Both the position numbers and the translations under genes were made by a program. Positions 20,201-35,200 of a stretch of 64,000 nucleotides of DNA are shown here, in pieces (within the stretch, counting starts at the first letter, position 1; the number at the start of each line of letters is the position of its first letter). Origin of the DNA: Vanessa cardui (lineage: Eukaryota > Arthropoda > Insecta > Lepidoptera > Nymphalidae); NCBI RefSeq assembly GCF_905220365.1, contig NC_061146.1, positions 5,893,538-5,957,537 on the forward strand, given 5' to 3'. The notes beneath the pieces are model-generated. The model had not been told where the DNA came from, did not search any database, and saw only the letters and a list, made by a program, of their open reading frames with translations.

Positions 20201-23200
20201 CGCAATACGTCATTCTCGATCCGTAAAGCAAATTATAAATCGTACTGAGCACACGAAAATAGATCTTATGGTGACGAACCTCTTTTTACTTTGATTGTAC
20301 ATGATTATGTTGTCTTAAATTTTCGCGATTATTACACATTGAAATAAAACTAGTTATAACGGATTTGAATCGCGTATATTAATTATTTTTGACATCCCGG
20401 GTCAGTCTACCCGTGACCACGAACGCTGTAAAGTGCTCGAAACGTCGGGATGTCAAAAATAATTAATATACGCGATTCAAATCCGTTATAACTAGTTTAA
20501 TTTCAATCTGTACATTATTGTTTTTTTTTTTAAATAAATATAAATAAAAAGTCATGTCATGACTTTATTGACATCTCTACCAATCAGCAGATTGGTATAT
20601 CTCACCCATCTGAGCGTGTTTGAAGATTCATTCATACAAACAACCTTTTACATTAGGGCCATTAGTGAGATTTAAAAATACATATTTATACGAACATTTG
20701 TAGAAGGAAAAATTCTTATTTTTATCTTTCTCCAACATAAACTCGAGCCCGTCCAAGCGGAATAGCGGCTCGGTTACCAGCGAATTGGTAACTTTGCTCA
20801 GGTGCTGAAATGCGAAGAATATATTTTCAAACATTATGTAAAATTGCTGAGTTAGCCCAGTGGTTAGAACGCGTGTATCTTAACCGATGATTGCGGTTTC
20901 AACTCAGGCAAGCATCATTAAATTATCATGTGCTTATATGAAGGAAAACATCGCGAGAAAACCTGCATATGTCTTATTTCAGAGAATTCTGCCACATGTG
21001 AATCCACGAACTCACATTGGTACAGCGTGATGGAATATGTTCCAAACCTTTTCCTCAAAGAGGAGGCCTCAGGCCTCAGCAGTGGGAAATTGACAGGCTG
21101 TTGTTGTTGTATATAAATTTGCAAATTTTTGCTTAAGTATACATGAAAATACCTTCTCCTCAAAGGGAGACCTTCTCCTCAAAGGGAGAGGAGGCCTTTA
21201 GCCAAGCAGTGGGAATTTACAGGCTGTTGTTGTTGTTGTTGTTGTATACATGAAAATATTCGTCAGTAATTATTGGTGCTGATGTGGTTGTACAGTTTTT
21301 TTTATATTTTTCTATCCCTACGGTACGGGGCTTATTATACCCCGTAACGTTTCTAAAACTCGATGTGTTGTGTACGAATTTTATTTCTTTAGTGCGGTAC
21401 GTGGTCAAAGAGACTCCGTATTTAAACAAGTACCCCATATTATCATATATATATTTTCAATAGGCATCATATAAATATATTTATCACTTTCCTACAATAT
21501 AGCAAATAGACGAACGACGAAGAAATCTATGTTTTTCCTAGCTGCACCACAAGGGAAACACATACGAGGCGTATTAGACCTCGCTCTGCTTGCCAAAATT
21601 GCCAAAATCTCATGATTGGCTCTGCCATTGGCCAAAGTAAGCAGATGTGTCACAATGATGTAGGTAAGTTTTTTTACTTTTCAGGGTTCACCCATGCAGC
21701 CTATGCCAAATACGCTAATGCTTAATCGTTTGCCAATTTTTTAATAGGTGTTTCAGTAGGATGTTTCAGGTGTTCAGTAATTTGTAGTGACTTCATTCTC
21801 CCGTAAATGTTATAGAGATGATGGTATTACATATAAATCTAGTTATTTTTAGGAACTGTACTTTAAAATTAAAAGGCTTCATCCATAAACATTTTAAGGG
21901 AAATTATAATCATTCGCAATCATAGTATTACGGTATATTGGTTCAGTTGGTTTCATGAGCCGAGATGGCCCAGTGGTTAGAACGCGTCCATCTTAACCGA
22001 TGATTGCGGGTTTAACCCAGGCAGGCTGATGCCTGATATTTTTTCTGAAGTCGAAATTTTCATGTGCTTAAAATTTGTGTTTATAATTCAACCTGATCTC
22101 GGCGGCGAAGGAAAACATTGTGAGGAAACCTGCATGTGTTTAGACACGTTAAAATTAGTTTCAACGAAATTCCACATGTGAATCCATCAACCTTCATTTG
22201 AACAGCGTGGCGGAATTTGCTCCAAACCTTCTCCTCAAAGGGAGAGGAAGCCTTGGTCCAGCAGTGGGAAATTGACAGGCTATTATTGTTGTTTTTGTGG
22301 TTACAGTAATCATTATGGAAATATATTTTAAAGAAAAAATAAAGTCGTTTCTCAACTTCCTCCAGTCCTCAGCCCAAAGTTGCTTGGAAGCCTGGAAGAG
22401 ATCGCTGTTTTAGAGATAAGCCCGCCTGTTGCTTTAAATATTAATCCTTAGGTATAATGTAGCATTAAGCGTTGATGCAATAAAGCATAAATAAATTTAA
22501 ATAAATAAATTTCGTAAAAACATTTATTTTTTCCTTTGAAAATCTATTCAATCGAGAGGACTACGATCAAAATTTAATTGTTGTTAAATGTTATTTATGT
22601 ACAATTTCGACTTCAGAAAAAATATCGTATAAAATATTATATCGTATAAAATTTACTTGGTGGTAGGGTTTTGTGCAACCCCGTCTGGGTAGGTACCACC
22701 CACTCACCAGTTATTCTACTGCCAAACAACAGTACTCAGTATTGTTGTGTTGCGGTTTGAAGGGTGAGTGAGCCAGTGTAACTACAGGCACAAGGGACAT
22801 AGCATCTTAGTTCCCAAGGTTGGTGGCACATTGACGATGTAAGGAATAGTTAATATTTCTTACAGCGTCATTGTCTATGGGTGATGGTGACCACTTACCA
22901 TCAGGTGGCCCATATGCTCGTCCGCCGAACTATACCATAAAAAAAAAGAAATTTCTTACCATGAAACAAACAGTAAATTAGATTTATGTATAAGTACTGA
23001 ATAAAAAGTTAATTAAGGGTGTACAATTTACATTTAGTAGTCTAGTGTTGGCGCTAAATGAGACTTAATTAGTACCAGAATTAAAACTGCCTTACAATGG
23101 AACAGACTATAATTATACTACTTATGGAATAATTCATCTTATATTTAAAACTTAATTAGAAGCTTAATTAATCACGCGGTTTTCAAGAGAACTAAATATT

Positions 23201-26200
23201 TTTTTTAATCTATAAACAGTAAAGTAACGGTAACAGCCTGTAAAATTCCCACTGCTGAGCTAAAGGCCTCCTATCCCTTTTAGGAAAAGGGTTGGAACAT
23301 ATTCCACCACGCTGTTACAAGGCATATATATAAAAAAAAAATATTTTATATATTTTTCTTATTATGCAGGTTTCATGTCTTTTATATCACAAAATGAGAA
23401 TATCTTGATAAATTAGGCAGAGGGTTTTTCGATCTGTGATATCTAGTAATTAAGACATGTTTTATATTTCCACAGATTAACTATAACTACTTGTACATGC
23501 TTGTACCCAAAATTCTAGGAAAACACCTTACCTCTTGTGGCAACTTTGGATCTAACATTCTAATTAGGCATCCGGCCACTGGTGCCAGTGCGACGTAATA
23601 GTGCACCCGATCCGTGTCTGGCAGACCTCGAGCCACGAGTCTCCTAAAGCCAGCACCACCACCTCCTCGAACGCATATCCGAGACACAACTGCCATTAGA
23701 ATCTGCAAATTGACCAGCTTCTTAGGGTGAGGTCACACGAGTACGTTGCAGAGACTTATATAGCCTTTAGGTTCCGTCGTGCTGTGAAAGCGATCCCGTA
23801 GCCTCTCCGTTTTCGTGTTGATAGCGGCCATCGCAGGGGTTTTTAGTGAGTACAATCTCACATAACCTGTTTTCCCCCCAGGAGTCGGGTATCTATTAAG
23901 ATTTAATCTGCGTCAACAAAAAAAAGGTTTCGTAGTATTCTTATCAATATCGGACACACTTATAACAAGAGTGGCTTATACTGTTAAAATGTTTTAATCG
24001 AAAAAAACCTATACTTAAATATATTGTCGCTCAATTTGACACATCCCACAGACGACATGTTATGACACTCGTAGTACCGGCGCCATTTTGTTGTGACTCT
24101 TGTGACATTGTGGCACTTTATTGCGTTGTTATTAGAGTAGTTTTTACAAAGACAACGCAGAGTACTGGCAACGTCCTTGTTTTCTCACTCTATGTTTGTC
24201 CAAAATACTTTTGAAGATCAATTTTATAAAATTAATAAATCAGAAAGCTTGCGTGGTTTGGATAGTAACTCCACTGCAAAGGACTTGTCATAAACTCGTT
24301 ACTTACTAATTAATGGCATTTTTATAAATTAGTATTTAATTATAAATATAAATTATGTTTAGCGTGAGAATGTAACAAATTCAAATTTTTATTATGTATA
24401 TTTTATTTTATCGAATAAATAAAAGTGTAATTCACGAAGCAAGCTATTTAACTTTTCAAGCAATCTTTTATTCGGGGCAATTGTACAAAATTCTGAAAAC
24501 TTTCATAAAAATGATTGTTATTGTTTTTGATAAAGATCTAAACAGGTCAGACTGTGATGCGAGTCTTCCAATTCACGGTGGCCGAATAAAAGGAACTTTT
24601 GCAATAAAAGACAAAAAAAATCTCGATCAAATTTCGGCTGCGACATTGTTTCCTCTGCCAAGAGGAGATTAGAGCGCGCGCGGGCCAGTAATTCGGCTGA
24701 GCTGTCGGATTTCAATGGCTCGTGAAAACGACCGGCCGCCGTCGGTAAACTAGCTCTTTGTTATTTGAATGTTGCTTTGTACAGCTTATTTTGGTATAAT
24801 AAAATCGAGCCTTATTTTAGTTTTAAAAATAAAAGGTTAGAAAATTGTTTTTAAGATCAAGGACAATCACTCTATTGATATTCTCCTAATTGAGATGAAG
24901 ATTATAAGATTAATGCAAAGATCAAAATCGTCAAATCTGCAGCCGATTCCGAGTCTCTCTGGGCGAGTACCACTTGCATGACTGCATCAATATAGTTGAA
25001 GGTATAACCTGCATTAAGTATAACCTGTATCTTAAGCACAAGAAGTACCCGGATGCAAACAATGGCAATTCTGGCAAATCTCATTCGTCAAAAAAGATTA
25101 TTAAGTGACCTTTTTGCGTGCCTCACCGATGGTATTAGACTTGACTATTATTGGTGAGGCACCTCTTGCCGTAGGGCTTTATGCACCCTGGTTTTAGGTA
25201 AGTTTTGATTGTTGATGTTTGTTTTTCACATTGCTATATACGAAAGGCTTTTAATCGAAAAATGCGAATATGATTAATCAAATATCCCAAGAAACTAATT
25301 TCAAAAAGGCTCCAAATTAAACAAAAAAATCGAACCTGACACGTTCTTCCCAAAAGTAGTTCGTTTTGATTGTCACTGGAGGTCGACTTCGTCAAAAGCT
25401 CCGGCGCTAATGCAAGGGTCATCTCCAAGGCTCGGGCGAGCCCGTGGTAGAGGTCGAAGCAGGTCGCGCACAGCTTTATGTGACGGGGTTCTAAATGGGC
25501 GTCTATTTGGACTCTGTCCATCTGAAATGGACATTACAAGTAATTGGAGTACAGTTGGATATAATACAGAAATGATTTTCTATATCAATACCATAATCAT
25601 CATCATTACATAACATCTTTTAAATTACGCAACGGATTTTGAAGCGGTTTTTTTAGGCGATAGAGTGATTCGAGAGGAAGGTTTTTGTGTATAATACAAT
25701 AGTAAAGACACACTGATGATTTTTAGAAGTACTAAAGTGAGGTCGTAAATAAACAAATTCTGTAGTATATCTAGTATCAGCATTGCACCCGTGCGAAGCC
25801 GGGACGAATCGCTAGTATCATACAATTAAGAAGCACCAAATATCAGCCTTTGACCAACTGGCATTTTACTTTGAAATCTGTTGATAAATGAAAAATAGAA
25901 TTGTGAAAATTTGGGAGGATTGATAATAGACCACACATTTCAAACTAAATCAAATTTGGTTAACATTAACCGCTTAGTTTATTGGTACTGTAAGAGACTA
26001 TAGGTTTTTTGGTTTTAAATAAAGATGAAATGAGCCTAGTCAGGCTTTGCAAGGGTACTTGATATGTATCGTTATATTATGACTAAATTACATAATATAA
26101 TTATAAATTGTAGTCTATGTGTTATTGTGATGTATCTATATTACTGTAAAATTTCATTCAAATCCGTGCAGTAGTGTTTTCTTGAAAGAGTGACAAACAT

Positions 26201-29200
26201 GCATACATCCTCTTCTTTATCCCATCCTCAAAAACTTTCACATTTATAATAGTAGTAGGATAATGTGACCTATTTATATAAAGTATCGAACACCTTTCGA
26301 TGTAATTTCAAAACGAAAGGCTATGACAAGTGTCGTGCGTATAGAACGACACAATTTAGATGTAGCATCAAATTCAATAAAACCGATTACTGCCGATTTA
26401 CACAAGCAACAGAAACTGCCTCCTATGGCGTCAATCGACGCTATTCGTCACTATAGATTCTCGCGTCAGTTCAACCAGAGAATGCAAGTGCATGTAAATC
26501 GACTTATCAAATTGACGAATACATTAGGTCAGATGATGTTACAAGTTATGTTTGTGTAAAGATCATATTCTCATAAGCAATGAATATTGATAATTTGGGA
26601 TAGCGTAACTAATTCGGATGTGATCGGTTTTATGAATTTTGCTGATGCTACGTCTAATTCGTGTCGTACTATACCTGTATGAGTACGTGCGAGCACGTGA
26701 GTGCATGTCTGTGTGAGTGAATCTACTTTCAGACAAATATGTCTTAAAGACACGTATCAGTATAGTTTTTAATATTACCACTTCTATCTATATTGTATAA
26801 TAATTATTTCTTTAACATTTAAAAATTAATTATTGTTAGCTGTGCCCGCGACCTTGTACGCATTTGAAAAAATTTTAATCTAAGTTAGTCCCTATTATAT
26901 CAGTTATCTGCCAGTAAAAGTCCCGTCAAAATAGGTCCAACCGTTCCAGAGATTAGCTGGAGGAAACTGACAGACAGACCGACAAAAATTGTAAAGAATT
27001 TTATTTTGGTATATGTGCCATGTATGCATTGAGTAAAAAGAGGTTATTTTAATATTACAAACACACACAAAGACACTCCAATTTTATTATATATATAGAT
27101 GTTATCTTTTATTTTCACAGGCCGTCACAACCACACAGGGTACCATTGAAAATCGACGTTGGGTTTTTGGAACCAAACTTGGAAGCTTGGCGGAGAAATG
27201 GTCTGAATGGAATGAACACCTTTAGGACACGTTAATTGTCATTGTTTTGTTTTGTTGTTTTTTGTAGATTAAGTAAGTAGTTACAATTAGTTAATATGTT
27301 CTAATTATTTTTTATGTTTTTTTAGTATTTTATCATTGTTTCATGTCCTAATAAACATTTCTTTTTTTTTTATCACGACATACATGAACGCTTCATAATA
27401 ACATAAATATTAACTGATAAAATAAAATAAGTTACTTTGTATATATTAATTCATACAAAATTAAAAGTTCGAGGAAGTAATTAAAAGACAATTTCCATCG
27501 AAGCATCCTCCCGTTGTGTTATTGCAAAGTTGGAACGGTGGAGAGGTCACGAGGCTAGACTGCGAAGTTTGCGAGGCTTAAAGCGCTGACATAAGTAAAT
27601 TAGACTAAATTGCAAAACTAGTTGAGTATGCTCTCGAAACATCGGGCAGATGCATACAAAATGATTTTATGGTTAAAATTTCATACTTAACATCTTAACG
27701 TTAACATATGTCTGTTACCGTAAGATTATAAACATCGTTATTAGATTCAATATATCTCAAATCAAATCAAATCAAAATATATCTCGTTAGAAAGATTTAA
27801 TCTAATAACGTATAGACGTCAGACGGATGTTGGGGGCAGATGCCCTTGCTTTAATCAGGGAGATTGCCCATTGCCTTAGAGAGCCTTAGTGAGAGAGAGA
27901 TTTGACAGTCACTCCGGGTCCTACCTGGCGCAGAGGCTGTCCATTGCCGTAGAGCGTGGAAATGCAGCCTGCCTTATGGGCAGCTTTGCGTCGGGTACGA
28001 ACCAGAAGAAACTATTTTTAATTTGACTACGTATAACGACTGTATATTATATTCAATTACTATTGTATTTGTAACTGATCAAACGATTTTAAATTATAAA
28101 AATAATCATCTCGTTAGATTACATTCTATCTTATTAGATTACAATCTATCTCGTCAGATTGCAATCTATATCGTCAGATTACAATCTATCCCATTAGATA
28201 ACAATCGTCAGATTATAAACGGTCGAAATATTGTGAACTATGGAATATGATTGCGATTTAACATATTATACGAGCTGAGATGGCCCAGCGGTTAGATCGC
28301 GTGCATCTTAACCGATGATTGCGGATTCAAACCCAGGCAAGCACCAATATTTATATATATGTGCTTAATTAGTGTTTACAATTCATCTCGTGCTCGGCGG
28401 TGAAGGAAAACATCGTGACGAAACATGCATGTGTCTAATTTTATCGAAATTCTGCCACATGTGCATTCCACCAACCCGCATTGGAACAGCGTGGTGAAAT
28501 ATGTTCCAAACCCTCTCCTTAGGGGAAGAGGAGGCTCCAATTATTAACGTATCTACTGGCTTATCTCAGCAGTGGGAAATGTACAGACTGTTATTTTACT
28601 TTACTTTACTTTTAACATATTATTCTTCCCTATATTGTAATCTATCGATGGGAAGCGGTTAAATTGTGAAGTGGCGTAGAACGGAATAGTATTCCGACTA
28701 ACGTTACGCAAACAAACTCGTACTGTTGTTATTTGTATAAAAGCATGTTATTCTACGAAATGTTTATGTGCATCTATGTTGTGTGTGTAAACAGTAATAT
28801 ACTAATTTCCCTATTATGCAGACGGAACATTTGTGATTGGGAAATGAAGGCCGCTGTTGAACCGTGATAGTAACATGTATTATTGTTAATTTAAAGAACT
28901 TTTTAAATTGTTTTCGCCTTTTTTAAGCAATATTATTCAAAACAAAAATTTATATATAGTGTAGGGGCGTTTCACTTGCTTAATAATTATCAAAAAATAT
29001 TTTTCAGACTTAATTTAATGAGGGCGCGAGAAAAAATTTAGAGCCGAGATGGTCCTGTTAGAATACGTGTCCTTTGATTGCGAGTTCAAATCCAGGCAAA
29101 CATCATAGGAGCAGCGTGGTGGAAAACCTTCTTAACTCAAACATTCTTGCAATTTTATGGAAATGCACCTCGGATGATATTCAGCTAACCGTTAATATAT

Positions 29201-32200
29201 ATAGTCTATAATATAAACTGACCTGCTAGAATAAATAAAAATTTTAACAAAAAGAAAAAACCGACTTCAAACAAAATACTATTTTAAAAATAATGTGCAC
29301 TAAAAAGTAATTAAGATAATTGGGTATTCAACATATTTTTAGACTCCTCCTTAGTAAGATGAAATGAAAAATATTAGACTACTTAAAAGTCGATTTACGA
29401 TTATATAACGTAGTAATATTTATTGTTATATTTGGAGCCGGTATCAGCCAACCCTACAATATATCTATCAAAACCAATACGAGAATACTTTGAAAAATAT
29501 TTTTTCGTTTGAAAGTAAAAAAACCCAGTTTTCTGAAAAGTTTTCTGAAAAAACTCGGTTCACCCAGTAAAAAGTTATGAGGTAATAAAAATAAAAAAAA
29601 GAAATGCAGACCAATTGATAACCTCCTCCTTTTTGAAGTCGGTTAAAAATAGCTCCTCACTATTTGGCTTTAATTATTATTTGTGAAATTAATCTTTATT
29701 TGTTCGAAACAATGAAAAGAGTTAACGACGTATTTAATTTTGTCTGACTTAAATACAATACAACGTACATACATATATCGTATCATAATTATTATATTAA
29801 TGTTCTTTAAATAAAGAAATAAGGACTCAGTGTCGGTATTGACATTTAAAGAGTATTTAACTGTTATTGAGTTTTCAAAATTTGCAGAGTAACAACCGAA
29901 CAATCTACAAACTTGGCAGCGTTACAGGATTCCTTGTTACTGAATGCACGTTTAACTGTAGGGCACTCTCCCATTTTTAAAATTGGGCTGATAATGATTG
30001 TTCAAAATATTCACAAATATTCAGTGTTTATTCATTATTATAAATCAGGAGAAAAAAAAGTTTTTTTAATGTTATTTTTCACTAAATAATTTTTTTAAAG
30101 TTGCAATTTTGACAATTTTTTAAAAAAGCTAAAAAATGCGATAACTCGAAAGTGGGTCACTTTTGGATTATGCATATGCGAGTTAAAATTATTGCAAATA
30201 GTCACCCCTATTACCCCCTAGCGTACGTAGATACATCACGTCGAATTATCAATAACCCTGTTTTTGTACTTGGAACTAGGCCTCCTGGGCACCCCAGGAA
30301 GCGGTGGCGGTATGCCATAAAGAAAGACATAAAAGCCAATTGACTCAATCAGAATTAGCGTACAAAGTGGAAAAGGCATACCCTGGCAATCACTGGCTTT
30401 AATAATTGCCAGACAGAAGAAGAAGAATACAAGTCTGTGCGGTAATCTGTCAGATCAGTCAGTCATGAGGGAGTCCAATAATACCCATATTTCTATAATA
30501 TATAAGTCACTAGTCAATATGATCACTGTACAACTTACCTCTTGCATCATAGTAAAGAACTCCGAGAAGGCCCAGTTCAGCTGACTGAGGAGCGAGTTTA
30601 AAAATTGTGCAGCCTCTTTCTGGTGGTCGTTCAAGTAGTCCCTGATACGACCTTGTATCACTTCCGATGGACACGGACCTTTAATTTAATATATTTATTT
30701 ATTTATCTTACACACAAGCTTTGTTTACATTGTTTCATGTCAGTACTGAAATCCAAACTAGCTTTCGCTGTGTTTTTGAATTCAGTTACTTCCCAGATGT
30801 TAGGTTCCAAAATTTGTTTCTTGTTATAAAAAAAAGTAAAAAAAAATAATAAAAATAATAATAATCAAAAACACAAAAATAAATTATTTACCAATCTAAG
30901 CAATTAATATATAATATAAAATAATAGTTACTATTATGTGGGCACGCGTGTGTGTAAGTGAGTAATATGTGTATTTATGTATGATGTTGCGTGCTATGAG
31001 TGGATATAGTAATATGTGTATATACGCAACAATTATTCATGCTTCATTTCAGCTCTTTAAATTACAATAGTCTTGAGTCAACAACTGCTCAGTTTACTTA
31101 AAAACAAAGTCCGTAAACCATTATTTAATTCTTTTTTTTATTTGATAGTTAGATAAGTTCCTTTTTTTATATTACTAAATATAAAAAAAGGATATAAAGT
31201 TTGTTATATAGTCATATAAAATAACATGAGCTGAATGACATATACATCATCGCCGAGCATAAACTATTAGTTAGGAGTTTGAAATTCGGTGAGTAGGATC
31301 GATTTATTTAGAAGACGACCCAAAAGGATGGAACTTTTAAAATTCTACCCTTTAGGAGGTGAAATAGGGATTGTAGGAAAGTTTTAAGTTAGACATCGAA
31401 ACATTATTTTTGGGATGTTGATTCAAGATAAGTATTTAAGCGTTGGTAAATATTCTACCCCAAAGCGTGACAGGTACAGCAGTTCTTTGTTTAAGACGAT
31501 GATGATGATCACCATTGCTGATATGGTGCCCAATGGTGGTCTAGTAGTATTTGAAGAGTTCACATCTTACCGAAACATTGGCTCATCAATCCGGCGTCGA
31601 CTTTCGCCCCCAAATTGTTAACCGTCGGTTCTCTATCACCGTACCTATAATTTTCACCAAATTTACTAAATCTTCACTTAAATGTATATATAATTATATC
31701 CATAGACAACGAAGTGAACAGAAGAAAATAGACCATAGCCAACAAGTCTTCTTCAGTTTAATTTTTTTAAGATGATTGAAACACAAAAAAAGTAATAATA
31801 ATTTATTGTCTCACAAAATAAATTGTTATTACTTTTTTTAATACTCAAAAAGAAATTTCACTTCCGTGTTACACTTCACTTCACAAAAGAGTCGGACAAT
31901 TATCTTAATTACGAAATTTTATGTTGACGCTGAATTTTTTTGAAGTAATTTAGTCGTTATGGAAGGAACAGATTCTTTTTTTTTAATTTCAGAATGAATA
32001 AAAGCTCTCATCATGAATTACAAAATTCGAAAAGTAGACCGAAATGTTACGTTTTACAATAGTAACTGTAAAATTCACTTCACTAGGTGGTAGGGCGCAG
32101 GCACAAGGGGCATAATATCTTAGTCCCCAGGTTAGTGGCGCATTGACGATTTAAGGGATAGTTAATAATTCTTACAGCGTCATTGTCTATGGGTAATGGT

Positions 32201-35200
32201 GACCACTAACCATCAGGTGGCCCATATACTCGTCCGCCCACCTATACCATAAAAAATGTCACAATGCTGGTCAAAAGGGAAATCACACTGCTCTAATAGG
32301 TTCACAGACATGATGTTTTCTTCGTAACTGAACAGAAAATGAAAAAAGATAAAAAATAAATTTATTCAGGTGCTCTGTGCGAACCTGCAGTGCATTGTTT
32401 ATGGGTATGTAATTTGAGATTTGAGACATTCTACTCTCAAACAGTAAGACTTAGTATTGTAGTGTTCCGGATTGAAGAGATTAACCAATAACATAAATAT
32501 TTGTATAAATATAATAATTTGTATAAATATTTGTATAAACATTTGCATTAGGGTCGAAACAATGTTAAAAATTTCTTACAGGTCTTGTCTATGGGCAAAT
32601 ATGACCACTTAACGTTAGGTAGAGCTTTATGCAAGCCCGTCTGGGTAGATACCACCCGCTCATCATAGATTCTGACTGAACCGGTGTAACTATAGGCACA
32701 AGGGACATAACATGTCAGTTCCCAAGTCTGTATGGCATTAGCGATGTAAGGAATGGTTAACATTTCTTACAGGTTTTACCTCTATGGGTGGATGTGACCA
32801 CTTACTATGAGGTTGATCATTAACCCACCTAGCTATACAATAAAAAACAAACACACAAATACAAAAAAGCTTGTACTTACCCAGGTTTCAACGCATAATC
32901 TTTTATCTAATGGTCTCTCTTGTAATATCATATCACAAATATTATCTTATGAAGGTATTTCTCGGTGAAATGTTGATATATGTAGAATTAGTTAAGAAAA
33001 TATGTCACCTGGCAGCCAGATGTGGCCATTGTCGATGTCGGAACCCGAAACCGGAACCGTGCCAGAAACGAACCAGCACCCAATTCGACTGCGCCCACGC
33101 GCGGTTTTGATATGGACGCACCAGCTCTTCCACCATGCACATTTGTCTGTATTAATAGATACATAAATATAAATAAAGAAGTTACGTCATAATACGTCAT
33201 AATGAGAGTCGAGATGGCCCAGTGGTTAGAACGCGTGCATCTTAACCGATGATTGCGGGTTCAAACCCAGGCAAGCACAGCTGATTCATGCGCTTAATTT
33301 GTCTTTACAATTCATCTCGTGCTCAGCGGTGAAGGAAAACATGGTGAGAAAACCTGCATTTGGAACAGCGTGGTGGAATATGTTCCAAACCTTCTCCTCA
33401 AAGGGAGAGGAGGCCTTTAGCCCAGCAGTGGGAATTTACAGGCTGTTGTTGTTGTTGTTGTTGTCATAATACGGTAAAGAATTATATACAACAGATTAAA
33501 TAACGCATAAAAAATAAAAAGATCTTTGCCGATTATAACGATGAAATTCTCGGCCTTTCTCTACTATAATACGTGAGTTATATAAATATAAATAAATAAC
33601 TTTCTTTAATGTAAGTTATCATACAGGTTATAATTTTTAATATGTTTTATACAATTACTTTGTTTTAATATAGATATGTTACTTGGTGGCAGGGCCTCGT
33701 GCAAGCCCGTCTGGGTAGGTACCACCCACTCATCAGTTATTCTACCACCAAATAACAGTACTCAGTATTGTTGTGTTCCGGTTTGAAGGGTGAGTGAGCC
33801 AGTGTAACTCCTGTAGTTAAGGGACATAACATCTTAGTTCCCAAGGTTTGTGGCACATTGACGATGTAAGGAATAGTTAATATTTCTTACAGCGTCATTG
33901 TCTATGGGTGATGGTGACCACTAACCATCAGGTGGCTTATATGCTCGTCCGCCAACCTATACCATTAAAAAAAAAAGGATTGTAAATTAAAACAAAAACC
34001 AAAGTTGTTTATATATAGAGATTTTTTTGGAAACAGATCGTTTGTACTCTTTGTCCTATTATTATTAATTACTGACATGTAAAGAGAAACAACATTTAAG
34101 CCATTCCTGAAATATAATGACAATCTGAATATAAATTATATCCTTTAAAAACTATGTTATTTGTACCAAGCCATAGATAATATTCTTATTGATAAATTTC
34201 TAGTACGGACATCGAGCAAATTGCTGCTAACACAGATTATATTTTGACGTAAAAACTCTAAGATAACTTGGAACTATATTATTAATTGAGAATATTACTT
34301 TCAATTACAGTTAACTATTATGATGCCATCGACAATCCTTACTCGAAGAGCTACATCTAGAGATTTGGAAACAAAGCTAAAACACACCCTTTTAGAATTA
34401 AAGGAATCAAAACAACAATGTGAGCAGCTTATGAAGGAAAGAGAAGATAGTGAAGATGAAATACAACTAGTTATAAACAAAAACTCTCAATTGAAAACAC
34501 AACTAGTAGAATTAGACAGGAAACTTCAAGACAAACTTTATGAAAATCATCGTCTCCAGGAAGAAATTGCCTCATTCAGGGAATGTAGTGTTACTCACGA
34601 AAGGGCCCTGTGTCGCATCAATGAGTTGGAACAGAGCTTGTGTGAGGCACAAAAGTCAATATCACACTTTGAAAATGTCAAAAGTTGTATAGACTCCGAT
34701 GCCACACAGAGTCTTTTCAATGAGCTTACTAATTATGACTCGCTTGGTATGAACAACATCACCACTATTGACTTAACGGAGGATGTATCACAGTGTGAGA
34801 GCAGAATAGTCATGGGAAGTCGAACAAAAATTAAGAAATACATTAAAATTAGCAATATGATCAAAAGAACAAGAAAATTAATACAAAAGTCTAAAAATTC
34901 TAAAAATGTAATATTGTTAAGAAAAGAAAACATGAGTCTAATTAATGCTCTTAATTCTTGCTCTTTTGAACTTCAAGAATCAAAACATAAATATGAAACT
35001 GACTTAGAGCAGTTCCAAAATGAAATTTATAGACTAGAATCTGCTCTAAAAAATATTAGTAATAAATATGAACTGGCTCAAAAACAAATAGGAGAGCACA
35101 TTCTTGCAGCTAATGAGCTATTGAATATCAGCAACTATAATATGGAGCGATTCGACTCCCTAACAAATAAGCACATAAATTGTAACTGTCAGTCCGTTCA

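Noticed and set aside
24394..25084. Open frames as extra RNF123 or other exons
   Set aside because: Flanking RNF123 exons join directly in phase and by family alignment; these frames lack suitable splice borders or motifs.
27120..27225. Possible terminal exon of a fourth gene
   Set aside because: Only one short frame, no matching upstream exon on the + strand; kept as a low-confidence retroelement piece.
32871..33110. + strand frame CHLAARCGHCRCRNPKPEP
   Set aside because: Shadow of the GC-rich RNF123 exon on the - strand.
34733..34933. - strand frame inside LINE ORF1, and similar ones at 36097 and 36940
   Set aside because: Antisense shadows of long LINE frames.
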